Below, in pieces: positions 33,472 to 42,363 of a DNA stretch of 64,000 nt. This stretch comes from JBQTKD01 sp052386455. Its GTDB lineage: Bacteria > Actinomycetota > Actinomycetes > Sporichthyales > Sporichthyaceae. Where the stretch lies: positions 9,047 through 73,046 of the forward strand of contig JBQTKD010000087.1 of assembly GCA_052386455.1 (NCBI GenBank). Direction: 5' to 3'. The notes under the pieces are model-generated. The model made no database searches. It was not told the DNA's origin and saw only the letters and a program-made list of their open reading frames with translations. How positions within the stretch are numbered: position 1 is the stretch's first letter; every line of letters starts with the position of its first letter. Position numbers and translations under genes: made by a program.

Positions 33472-35136
33472 ATGAAGAACACCGCACCGGATCTCGAACC
33501 CGGCGGTGCGCCCGGCGAAGCCCTGGCAGCGGGCAACGCGGAGGTCGTTCTCGATGCGGCGGCGGCGTTCGCCCGCACGCTGACCCACCCGAAGCTCGTC
33601 GGCCGCGCCGCCGGGGGGTTCGCCGCCGAGTTCGGCCGGGTGGCCGTGGGCCGCTCGCAGGTCGAGCCCGCCCGCGGCGACCGGCGCTTCGCCGACCCGG
33701 CGTGGAAGGAGCACCCCGGCTACCACCGCCTCATGCAGACCTACCTCGCGTTCTGCGAATCGGTCGGCGAGGTCGTCGAGGGCGCGGACGTCACCTGGCG
33801 CACCCGTGAGCGCGCGCGCTTCGCCGCCGGCGTGCTGACCTCCACCATCGCCCCCACGAACACGCTGCTCGGCAACCCGGCCGCGCTCAAGCGCGCGTTC
33901 GACACCGGCGGCGCCAGCCTGATCAAGGGTGCCAAGAACTTCGTCTCGGACCTGCGCCACAACGGCGGCATGCCCAAGCAGGTGGACGACTCGCAGTTCA
34001 CCGTCGGCGAGAACATCGCCGCCACCCCCGGCGCGGTGATCTTCCGCAACGAGGTCCTCGAGCTCATCCAGTACACGCCGAGCACGGCCAAGGTCCGTGA
34101 GACGCCGGTGCTGCTGATCCCGCCGCAGATCAACAAGTACTACTTCATGGACATGGCGCCGGGCCGCAGCTTCGTCGAGCACGCCGTTTCGCGCGGCCTG
34201 ACCATGTTCGTCGTCTCCTGGCGCAACCCGTCCAAGGAGCAGGGCGACTGGAACCTGGACACCTACGGCCGGGCGATCATCGACGCGATGGACGCGGTCA
34301 AGGACATCACCGGCCAGGAAGAGCTCATCACCATCTCGCTCTGCGCCGGCGGCATCACCACCTCGACCGTCCTGTCCTACCTGGCCTCGATCGGCGACAC
34401 CCGCGTCAAGGCCTGCTCGTTCCTCGTCACCCTGCTCGACTGGGACGTGCCCGCCGCCATCGGCGCCTTCAACAGCGGTCCGCTGTTGGCGATCGCCAAG
34501 CGCAAGGGCAAGAAGCAGGGCGTGCTCGACGCCCGCTCGCTCGGCTCGACGTTCACCTGGATGCGCCCGGACGACCTGGTCTGGAACTACTGGGTCAACA
34601 ACTACCTGATGGGCAACAAGCCGCCGGCGTTCGACATCCTCGCCTGGAACGACGACAAGACGAACCTGCCGAGCGCGCTGCACCGCCAGTTCCTCAAGTG
34701 CTTCAAGAGCAACATCCTCACCCAGCCCGGCGAGCTGCAGGTGCTCGGCCACGGCGTGGACCTCGGCTCGATCAAGTCCGACGCGTACGTGGTCGGCGGC
34801 TTCTCCGACCACCTCACTCCGTGGCAGGGCTGCTACCGCAGCACCCAGCTGTTCGGCGGACACACCGAGTTCGTGCTCTCCCCGACCGGCCACATCCAGA
34901 CCCCGGTCTCTCCGCCCGGCCCGAAGGCGCACTACTTCACCGGCCCGACCCCGCCCGCGGATCCGGAGATGTGGCGCGCGCAGAGCACGCGCCACGAGGG
35001 CACCTGGTGGGACCACTGGGCGGACTGGGTCATCGCCCGCGCCGGCGACGAGAAGCCCGCCGCCACCCGCCTGGGCAGCAAGAAGAACCCGGTGCTGGTG
35101 CCCGCTCCGGGCACCTACGTCCACCAGCCTGCCTAA
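33472..35136 (+). CDS. phaC: Poly(3-hydroxyalkanoate) synthase
   Basis: The 554-residue polymerase joins 3-hydroxyacyl-CoA units into polyester granules. The lipase-like box reads SLCAGGI with nucleophile Cys291; the triad Asp is in FSDHLTPW and the His in SPTGHIQTP. PPQINKYYFMDMAPGRSF and WNDDKTNLP are typical PhaC segments. The size fits class I/II synthases, which need no PhaE. A PhaZ-like depolymerase begins only five codons after the stop and in the same frame; a PhaB-like reductase is 1.8 kb downstream. Confidence 0.93.
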   Translation: MKNTAPDLEPGGAPGEALAAGNAEVVLDAAAAFARTLTHPKLVGRAAGGFAAEFGRVAVGRSQVEPARGDRRFADPAWKEHPGYHRLMQTYLAFCESVGEVVEGADVTWRTRERARFAAGVLTSTIAPTNTLLGNPAALKRAFDTGGASLIKGAKNFVSDLRHNGGMPKQVDDSQFTVGENIAATPGAVIFRNEVLELIQYTPSTAKVRETPVLLIPPQINKYYFMDMAPGRSFVEHAVSRGLTMFVVSWRNPSKEQGDWNLDTYGRAIIDAMDAVKDITGQEELITISLCAGGITTSTVLSYLASIGDTRVKACSFLVTLLDWDVPAAIGAFNSGPLLAIAKRKGKKQGVLDARSLGSTFTWMRPDDLVWNYWVNNYLMGNKPPAFDILAWNDDKTNLPSALHRQFLKCFKSNILTQPGELQVLGHGVDLGSIKSDAYVVGGFSDHLTPWQGCYRSTQLFGGHTEFVLSPTGHIQTPVSPPGPKAHYFTGPTPPADPEMWRAQSTRHEGTWWDHWADWVIARAGDEKPAATRLGSKKNPVLVPAPGTYVHQPA

Positions 35137-35151
35137 CCCGAAGGGCCCGCC

Positions 35152-35976
35152 ATCCTTCTGGTTACCGACGACGAGCGCACGGTCCGGGTCCGTGCGCTCG
35201 GCCAGACCGTGCGCGTCACCGTCCGTCCCGGCGAGGCCGGGGCCCACGAGCGCGTCCGGCCGCTGGTGCTGTGCAACGGCATCGGTGCGCCGCTGGAACT
35301 GCTCGGCCCGTTCGTGCACTCGCTGCCGCCGTCGATCGAGGTCGTCCGCTGGGACGTGCCCGGCACCGGCGGCTCGCCCCTGCCGGACGTCCCGTACAAC
35401 TTCCAGGCGCTGTGCCTGCTGCTGGGCCGCGTCCTGGACAAGCTCGGGTACAAGGAGGTCGACGTTCTCGGGATCTCCTGGGGCGGCGGCCTGGCGCAGC
35501 AGTTCGCCTTCCAGAACCCGCGCCGCTGCCGCCGGCTCGTCCTGGTCAGCACCGGCACCGGGTGGATGATGGTGCCCGCCAAGCCGTCGGTCCTGAAGAT
35601 GATGGTGACCGCCCGGCGGTACCGGAACCTCGACTATGCGATGGCGAACGCGGGCAACCTCTACGGCGGCAAGATCCGCACCGACCCCGACACCGCGGTG
35701 TACCTCCTGCACGGTGGCCCGCGCGTGGGCAGCCTCGGCTACACGCTGCAGCTCGCGGCGGGCCTGGGCTGGTCGACGCTGCCCTGGCTGCCGTCGATTC
35801 GGCAGCAGACCCTGGTGATGTCGGGAACCGACGACCCGATCATCCCGCTGGCGAACGCCCGCATCATGGCGAAGCTCCTGCCGCACGCCACCCTGCACAC
35901 CTTCGACGACGGGCACCTCGGACTGCTGACCTCGGCCGAGGAACTGGCGCCGGTCGTGGCGAAGTTCCTCTCCTAG
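35152..35976 (+). CDS. phaZ: Intracellular PHA depolymerase (PhaZ-like alpha/beta hydrolase), non-standard start
   Basis: The hydrolase contains RPLVLCNGIGAPLELLGPF, the nucleophile elbow GISWGGGLAQQFA, SGTDDPIIPL (acidic residue) and DDGHLGLLT (His). This matches medium-chain PHA depolymerases of pseudomonads almost block for block. The first standard start is GTG 35209 (255 residues), but that removes the ERTVRVRALGQTVRV stretch, which aligns with the family N-terminus. No ATG/GTG/TTG exists between the phaC stop (35134-35136) and 35209; candidates are ATC 35152, 6 nt after AAGGG, or CTG 35158. The frame is the same as phaC, so stop read-through is also conceivable. Confidence 0.85.
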   Translation: MLLVTDDERTVRVRALGQTVRVTVRPGEAGAHERVRPLVLCNGIGAPLELLGPFVHSLPPSIEVVRWDVPGTGGSPLPDVPYNFQALCLLLGRVLDKLGYKEVDVLGISWGGGLAQQFAFQNPRRCRRLVLVSTGTGWMMVPAKPSVLKMMVTARRYRNLDYAMANAGNLYGGKIRTDPDTAVYLLHGGPRVGSLGYTLQLAAGLGWSTLPWLPSIRQQTLVMSGTDDPIIPLANARIMAKLLPHATLHTFDDGHLGLLTSAEELAPVVAKFLS

Positions 35977-35986
35977 GATCTCGACC

Positions 35987-36823
35987 ATGGCCTGGCTTCA
36001 GGTGCGGCTCGACGGGGTTCCGGAGACGGCGCTCTGGACGCTGTACCACCGCGCGATGCACGCCGGGCAGCGCGATTCCGGGCTGCACGATCCCAAGGCC
36101 ATCGAGCTCGTCACGTCGATCGACTTCCCGTTCCGCAAGCAGTTCGGACCGGACCTCGCGGGCCTGACCCAGGTGGTCGGCCAGCGGGCGCTCACGTTCG
36201 ACGCCGAGGTCCGCTCGGTGCTGGCCACCCACCCGGACGCGCACGTGGTGGCGCTCGGCGAAGGGTTCGAGACCCAGTTCTGGCGCGTGGACAACGGCCG
36301 GGTCCGCTGGCTCACCGTGGACCTGCCGGCGATCGCCGCGCCCCGGCTGGAGTTGCTCGGGGAGGATCCGCCGCGGCGGCGCATCTGGGCCGGGTCCGCG
36401 CTGTCGCAGCGCTGGGCCGACGAACTCGGCGCCAAGCCCGACGAGAAGGTCGTGATCGTCGCGCAGGGCCTGCTCATGTACCTCGAGCCCGACGAGGTCG
36501 AAGGCCTGATCGCGCGGTGCGCGGACCTGTTCCCCGGCGGCACGATGCTCTTCGACGTCGTCCCGCGATGGTTCTCCAAGCTGTCCGCGCAGGGAATCCT
36601 GGTCAGTCCCGGCGGGTACGTCGCTCCCCCGATGCCCTGGGGCATGGACGCCGGTTGCCACGGCCGGCTCTTGGGATTGAGCCCGAACGTCGCCTCGGTC
36701 CGTACGGTGTCGCCGCCCGGCGGCGGCGGGGTCCTGGCGGGGCTGGTGATGCCGATCGGCCGACGGATTCCGTTGCTGCGCCGCGCGCTACCCGAGATCG
36801 TCCGCATGGACTTCGTGGCCTGA
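35987..36823 (+). CDS. Class I SAM-dependent methyltransferase, LCM/O-methyltransferase family
   Basis: The 278-residue protein has HDPKAIELV near the N-terminus, VVALGEGFETQFWRVD as the SAM-binding region, the acidic strand ...WLTVDLP, and IVAQGLLMYLEPDEVEGL. This is the pattern of leucine carboxyl methyltransferase-like (PF04072-type) O-methyltransferases common in actinobacteria. ATG 35987 lies 10 nt after the depolymerase stop and follows AGGA, so it is cotranscribed with phaC-phaZ. Its place in PHA metabolism is unexplained; a separate function is possible. Confidence 0.8.
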   Translation: MAWLQVRLDGVPETALWTLYHRAMHAGQRDSGLHDPKAIELVTSIDFPFRKQFGPDLAGLTQVVGQRALTFDAEVRSVLATHPDAHVVALGEGFETQFWRVDNGRVRWLTVDLPAIAAPRLELLGEDPPRRRIWAGSALSQRWADELGAKPDEKVVIVAQGLLMYLEPDEVEGLIARCADLFPGGTMLFDVVPRWFSKLSAQGILVSPGGYVAPPMPWGMDAGCHGRLLGLSPNVASVRTVSPPGGGGVLAGLVMPIGRRIPLLRRALPEIVRMDFVA

Positions 36824-36913
36824 ACCACGCTTTCCCCCGTGCCCTTGTGGGGCGGCGTAGCCTCGAGACCAGCGGGATATGTCCCAATCCCCTCTTCGTC
36901 CCGAGGAGTTCGC

Positions 36914-37657
<744 letters not shown>

Positions 37658-37679
37658 TAGACGGCCCTCTCGCCTCGCT

Positions 37680-37753
37680 GCTCAGTACTGATCGCACGAC
37701 CGAATCGACGGGTGGTTTGTCCGGTTTGGGCTGCCATCCGGTCAGTACTGAGC
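37680..37753. repeat. MITE/REP-like element, copy 1
   Basis: This 74-bp element is bounded by GCTCAGTACTGA and its inverted form GGTCAGTACTGAGC. It resembles the elements at 41069 and 42204. The centre (GGTTTGTCCGGTTTG) is more diverged than in the other two. It lies between the PhaB-like gene and the convergent cyclase gene. Confidence 0.8.
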
Positions 37754-37788
37754 GCCTGGCGCACGCACATCGAACGCCGACGGCGAAA

Positions 37789-40700
37789 TCAAGCTAGCTC
37801 GGCACGCAACCGTGCGGCGTGGCCGGTGGCGCCGATCTCGTCGTAACCGGCCGCACATCGCTGCAACGAATCGATCGCCCCGGTCAGGCGAGCGTGCTCC
37901 TCTGCCAGAAAAGCGGCGTACGTGGCGGCGCCCGTGGTCTCGGCCAACTGGACGCCGGCGTCCACTGCGGCGAGCCCTGCGTCGTTCTCGCCCGTCGCTC
38001 GAGAGATCTGAGCCACAGTCAATTCGGCCAGGCACTCCAGAACGGGCGCCTGCTGGCCGCGCGCGACGACCACCGCTTCGTCGGCCAGTGCTCGAGCTGC
38101 GGAGTAGGCCCCTCTAGCAAGACGCGCCGTTGCCAACGAAGACAGCACCTGCACGTGGCTGTCCAAGCCGGTGCCGCGGTCGCGCGCCGTCTCCAGGGCC
38201 CGTTGGAATTCCGCCTCGGCCCGGTCCAGATCACCGCTCGACATCGCTGCGACGCCGGCCGCGTGCCGGGCGCGTACCTCCGTGGCGACGTTGCCGGAGT
38301 CGAGTCCGAACTTCAGGGCATCGGCCGCAGCCGCAACGGCGGCCTCGGTCAGCGTCGCGTCGCCGGTCCAGTGCGCGATGTCGGCGATCGCGCACTGCGC
38401 CCACGCGCGGAACTCGCCAACCGGCCGCACGGCGTAGTAGCCGAGCACCTCGGGCGCGAGCCGTGTGGCGTCGGTCAGACGACCGGCCAGGACGCAAAGC
38501 AGCAGATGGAACAGGTGGCCGAGGTCGTGCGCACTGAACCCGAGGACGGGGACGACGAGGTCGGGGTCGTTCCCGCACAGCTCCATGGTCGTGGCGAACG
38601 CCTCGAAACCGTCGCCGAGCGGGCCGGCGTGCACATACGCACCGACGCTCATGGCCCACAGGTAGGCACGCAACGCGCGATCGTCGGTCCGGTCGGCCCA
38701 ATCTCGAGCGGTGAGCCAAGAACACTTCGCCCCGGTCGCGTCGCCGGCGAGAAGCCGAGCCACGCCGTCGGCGCCGTACCAGAACACGAAGGTCTCCGGG
38801 TCCGCGATCTCGTTCACCAAGGGTAGACCTCGCTCGAAGACCCGCTCCCGGTCCTCGGCCGTACTGCCGGCCCGGGCTCCAGCGCGCAACAGTTCGATGT
38901 GGGCCTTCGCGTTCAACGCCATGCTGTCCGGCGATCTCGGAACCACGGCCAGATGCTCGACGGCCACCAGCAGCCGACGCTTCGCTTCGACCAAGTCGCT
39001 GCGGACGGCCCAGCTGGCGGCGCGAAGCTGCCAGCGCGCCGCCTCGACTCGGTCGTCGGCCGCCTCGTAGTGAGTGGCGACGAGCGCGGCGAGTGCATCG
39101 TGGCGGTCGCGCGAGGTTGTCAGCAGGGTCTCCGCCACCCGAGTGTGAAGGCGGCGCCGAGCCGCGCCGAGTAGCGACCCATAGGCAACCTCCTGTGTCA
39201 GCGGATGCCAGAAGCGAAACTCGTCGGCGACTTCCGTTGGCTGGAGGAGCTCCGCGCGGCACAGCTCGGCCAGCATCACCGAAGCGGCCTCAGCCTCGAT
39301 CCCGTGGACGGGGCTCAGGACCGAGACGGAGAAGGTGCGACCGACGACGGCCGCCGCCTGCAGCAGAGACCGCTGGGCGCCGGGGAGCCGGTCGATGCGT
39401 GCCGCTAGCACCGCCTGGACACTCGCCGGGATCCGGACCGAGTCGGCCGCGCGGGCCAACGCATAGGCACCCGGAGCGCCGGCCAGCGTGCCCTCCGCGG
39501 ACAGGCCACGCACGATCTCCTCGACGAAAAGCGGGTTGCCCCCCGCACGTTCGAGCAGGTCGACGCTCAACCCCGCCAGGTCGGGGTCGGCTCCCAACAA
39601 CTCCGCGAGAAGCTCCGCTCCCGCACGATCGTCGAGTGGGGCAAGCGGCACGCGGACGTAGTCCGCTCGATCGGCCCACGGCGTCTCGAACTCGGGACGG
39701 AAGTTCGTGACCACCAGGGTTCTGGTGCCGGAAAGGGAGGCCAGCCAGTCGGAGAGGAAGGCGATGCTGTGCGGGTCGAACCAGTGCAGGTCCTCCAGAA
39801 TCAGCAGCAGCGTCTGCCGCTCGCTGCGGCGGGTCGCCACGTGCGCGAACAACTCCAGAATGCGACGCCGCCGGGCCTCCGGCCCGAGCTGCGGTGCCGG
39901 ACGATCGGGGTCGGGGACCTCCATGAAGTCGAAGACCAACGGGAGATCGTTCGCCAGCGCCGGGTCGAGGGCAAGGAGACGCTGTTCCACCTTGCCGCGG
40001 ATCTCGGCCGGGCGGTCCGCCTCGGCGATCCGGTAGTAGTCGCGCATCAGACCGAGGATCGGCAGAAGGGGCACCTGCTGGGCGTGCGATACGCCCGCCG
40101 TGCGGCGCACGGTCGCTCCCGCCGCAACCGCCCGGGCGGCGAACTCCTCGCACAGCCGGGACTTGCCCGTTCCCGCTTCCGCGACGATCCCCACGATCGA
40201 CAACCGGCCCGACCCGGCTTCGCTCAAGGCGTTGGCGAGCACGCCGAGTTCACCGTCGCGTCCCACCATTCGCCCCGAGCCGATGCGTCGGCGGCCGCTG
40301 GCCGATGCACCGCCCATCGCCGCGTCGAGGGCGAATTGGCGAACGGGGACCGAGGACCCCTTCACCAGGGCCTCGCCCAGGTCGCGCAGCGCGAAGGCCG
40401 AGCCGATCAGCTCCGCGGTGCGTTCGGACAGTCGCACCGAGCCCGGTTCGGCGAGGCTCTCCATGCGCTGGGCCAGCCCCACCGTGTACCCGACGGCGGT
40501 GAACGCCTCGCCAACCGCGCCGGCGACGACCTCGCCCGAGTTGAGCCCCACCCGGACGGCGAGTTCGACGTTTCGCCGACGCAGCGTCAGGGCGTATCGC
40601 CTGGCCTCGTGCACCAGCCGTAGCGCGGCGTGGCAGGCACGCCGCGCGTGGTCCTCCTGGGCGACGGGCGCCCCGAACAGCGCCATGATCCCGTCGCCGG

Positions 40701-41028
40701 TGAACTTGTCGACGGTCCCGCCGAAGGCCTCCACCGCCTCGCGGCAGACGGCGAACAGTCCCTGCATGACCTCGGTTAGCTGGTCGGGGTCGAGTCGCTC
40801 CGCGAGGTCCATGGAGCCGACGACGTCGGCGAACAGCACGGTCACCTGCTTGCGCTGCCCCTCCTGCGCGGCGGCCACGAGCGACGCTCCGCACTCGCCG
40901 CAGAAACGCTCCCCCGGTTCGTTGACGCAGGCGCAGCTTGGGCACGCGACGGCCAGCGCAGCCCCGCACTCGGCGCAGAACTTGCGCCCATCGCGGTTCG
41001 CGGTTCCGCACGACTGGCAGTCGGCCAT
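37789..41028 (-). CDS. Adenylate/guanylate cyclase with zinc ribbons, AAA ATPase and TPR-like region
   Basis: The 1079-residue signalling protein has two N-terminal zinc ribbons (Cys4/7/18/21 and 29/32/43/46). A class III cyclase domain follows at about 60-240, with metal Asp68 in LFADVVGSMD, Asp112 in FTGDGIMALFG, and RVGLNSGEV. Next come an AAA/STAND-type ATPase (GRDGELGVL, EAGTGKSRLCEEF, LLILEDLHWFD) and a long C-terminal stretch of TPR-like Ala-rich helices. It probably makes cAMP in response to a ligand sensed by the helical part. It stands alone, with palindromic repeats on both sides, which suggests movement or DNA rearrangement of this segment. Confidence 0.92.
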   Translation of the reverse strand: MADCQSCGTANRDGRKFCAECGAALAVACPSCACVNEPGERFCGECGASLVAAAQEGQRKQVTVLFADVVGSMDLAERLDPDQLTEVMQGLFAVCREAVEAFGGTVDKFTGDGIMALFGAPVAQEDHARRACHAALRLVHEARRYALTLRRRNVELAVRVGLNSGEVVAGAVGEAFTAVGYTVGLAQRMESLAEPGSVRLSERTAELIGSAFALRDLGEALVKGSSVPVRQFALDAAMGGASASGRRRIGSGRMVGRDGELGVLANALSEAGSGRLSIVGIVAEAGTGKSRLCEEFAARAVAAGATVRRTAGVSHAQQVPLLPILGLMRDYYRIAEADRPAEIRGKVEQRLLALDPALANDLPLVFDFMEVPDPDRPAPQLGPEARRRRILELFAHVATRRSERQTLLLILEDLHWFDPHSIAFLSDWLASLSGTRTLVVTNFRPEFETPWADRADYVRVPLAPLDDRAGAELLAELLGADPDLAGLSVDLLERAGGNPLFVEEIVRGLSAEGTLAGAPGAYALARAADSVRIPASVQAVLAARIDRLPGAQRSLLQAAAVVGRTFSVSVLSPVHGIEAEAASVMLAELCRAELLQPTEVADEFRFWHPLTQEVAYGSLLGAARRRLHTRVAETLLTTSRDRHDALAALVATHYEAADDRVEAARWQLRAASWAVRSDLVEAKRRLLVAVEHLAVVPRSPDSMALNAKAHIELLRAGARAGSTAEDRERVFERGLPLVNEIADPETFVFWYGADGVARLLAGDATGAKCSWLTARDWADRTDDRALRAYLWAMSVGAYVHAGPLGDGFEAFATTMELCGNDPDLVVPVLGFSAHDLGHLFHLLLCVLAGRLTDATRLAPEVLGYYAVRPVGEFRAWAQCAIADIAHWTGDATLTEAAVAAAADALKFGLDSGNVATEVRARHAAGVAAMSSGDLDRAEAEFQRALETARDRGTGLDSHVQVLSSLATARLARGAYSAARALADEAVVVARGQQAPVLECLAELTVAQISRATGENDAGLAAVDAGVQLAETTGAATYAAFLAEEHARLTGAIDSLQRCAAGYDEIGATGHAARLRAELA

Positions 41029-41068
41029 GACGGGATGCTCCCACGTCCGAGTTGGTCACCTCACCGGT

Positions 41069-41139
41069 GCTCAGTACTGACCGCTGACGAGCGGGGGGCG
41101 ATTTGCCGGGTTTGTGCTCGTGGCCGGTCAGTACTGAGC
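41069..41139. repeat. MITE/REP-like element, copy 2
   Basis: This 71-bp element has perfect 15-bp terminal inverted repeats: GCTCAGTACTGACCG at the left and CGGTCAGTACTGAGC at the right. The core GGCGATTTGCCGGGTTTGTG is nearly identical to copy 3. It lies between the cyclase start and the AbiEi-like gene end. Confidence 0.85.
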
Positions 41140-41163
41140 AGTCGTGAAGCCGCGGCACGGGTG

Positions 41164-42126
41164 TCACGAGGCCGCGCTGCGGCGTGCCTGCGCCCGGGCG
41201 AGCGCCGGCAAGAGGATCGCGGCGAGCGCCTTCGGGTCGTTGGCCTCCCGCCAGCCCCACCGCACAATTTCCCGACGCACCGTCAGAATCCTTCGTTCGC
41301 GGTCCTTCTCGTCCTGCACGGCACGTAGCGTGGCGGCGCGATCCGTACCGCCGTTCGGCAGGTACTTCTCGAGACCGTCGGCTTCGCCGACGAGGTCGAG
41401 GTAGGGCGCCCAGTCGAAGTCGACGCGGATTTCCGGCCCGCCGACCGGCATCACCGACTGAAGCGTGGGCATGGGGATGTCCAGGCCGGACATGGTTACG
41501 CGAGAGACAGATTCGAGAACCGACTCGGTCCGACCGTCGGCGAAGGCCAGTACTCTTCGCGCCTTGTTGACGTCCGGTCTGCCGGACGCCTCCGCCAGCA
41601 CAACGTCGAGGGCCGACCCCACGACGAGGCCCTTGCGGAGCGCCGACTCGGTTGCGACGACCCCAGCGGCGAACTCCAGCTTGGTTGCGAGGTCGAGTAC
41701 GGTGCGGGCCATCGTCGTCAGCGGGACGTCGTAACGACGCCCGAGGTGGTCGTCGGGAAGGTGCGCCACGCGAAGGCAATAGCCATCGCGACGGGTTGGC
41801 TTCACTCGTGGGTCGGCGGTGCACACGACGAGCTCGGCGCTGGGACGACCCAACAACTCCAACCCGTAGATTCGCGCAGCGCTCAACCCTGCCGCCGCGA
41901 TGCGCTCGCGTGAAAGGGCGAGCAGCAGGCACCGAATCCGCAAGGCCTCGAGGCGAGCTGGTTCCCTGGCGGCCGCCATGTACTCCTCCTTCGTAACGAA
42001 CACCCGCCAACGCATTCGGATCCAATGACCTTGACGCACGGCGCGAGCGACGTCGGTCGGGGATAGGCCAGCGGCGAGTGCTTGGGCAAGCGTGAATGGG
42101 CCTGCGGTGGCAATAGGTGATCGCAT
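41164..42126 (-). CDS. AbiEi-like/DUF559-type protein, function unknown
   Basis: The 320-residue protein belongs to a group common in actinobacteria. An N-terminal winged-helix-like part (FTLAQALAAGLSPTDVARAVRQG) is followed by GLSAARIYGLELLG and MARTVLDLATKLEFAAGVVATESALRKG. The C-terminal DFDWAPYLDLVGEADGLEKY stretch resembles the vestigial endonuclease part of AbiEi/DUF559 proteins. Such proteins can act as type IV antitoxins, but no AbiEii partner is adjacent. ATG 42126 has no strong ribosome site. It is framed by repeat copies 2 and 3. Confidence 0.7.
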   Translation of the reverse strand: MRSPIATAGPFTLAQALAAGLSPTDVARAVRQGHWIRMRWRVFVTKEEYMAAAREPARLEALRIRCLLLALSRERIAAAGLSAARIYGLELLGRPSAELVVCTADPRVKPTRRDGYCLRVAHLPDDHLGRRYDVPLTTMARTVLDLATKLEFAAGVVATESALRKGLVVGSALDVVLAEASGRPDVNKARRVLAFADGRTESVLESVSRVTMSGLDIPMPTLQSVMPVGGPEIRVDFDWAPYLDLVGEADGLEKYLPNGGTDRAATLRAVQDEKDRERRILTVRREIVRWGWREANDPKALAAILLPALARAQARRSAAS

Positions 42127-42203
42127 GGCCGCGGATGTTGGCACGGCCCACCGACATTTCATCGCCCCGCCGATACAAGCCCGACAATTCGCCTCTTGCG
42201 ACG

Positions 42204-42277
42204 GCTCAGTACTGACCGCCGATGAACGAACACGGGCGATTTGCCCCGTTTGTGCTCGCGACGGGTCAGTACTGAGC
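42204..42277. repeat. MITE/REP-like element, copy 3
   Basis: This 74-bp element starts GCTCAGTACTGACCGC and ends GGTCAGTACTGAGC, with the core GGGCGATTTGCCCCGTTTGT. It lies between the AbiEi-like gene start and the terminator of the KAS III fusion gene. Confidence 0.85.
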
Positions 42278-42306
42278 GGCCGGGAGACAGGGCCGTCGGA
42301 AAACGC

Positions 42307-42344
42307 CAAGAGCCGGGCTGCGCGTAGGGGCGCAGCCCGGCTCT
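42307..42344 (-). terminator. Strong intrinsic terminator of the KAS III fusion gene
   Basis: A perfect 16-bp stem (AAGAGCCGGGCTGCGC / GCGCAGCCCGGCTCTT) with a 6-nt loop lies 20 nt past the stop at 42364. On the minus strand it is followed by GGCGTTTTCC, a short T run. Confidence 0.9.
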
Positions 42345-42363
42345 TGTTTGGCCCGGCTCGGGA

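Noticed and set aside
37680..42277. The palindromic repeats as a CRISPR array
   Set aside because: There are only three copies, kilobases apart and separated by genes, with no spacers or cas genes.
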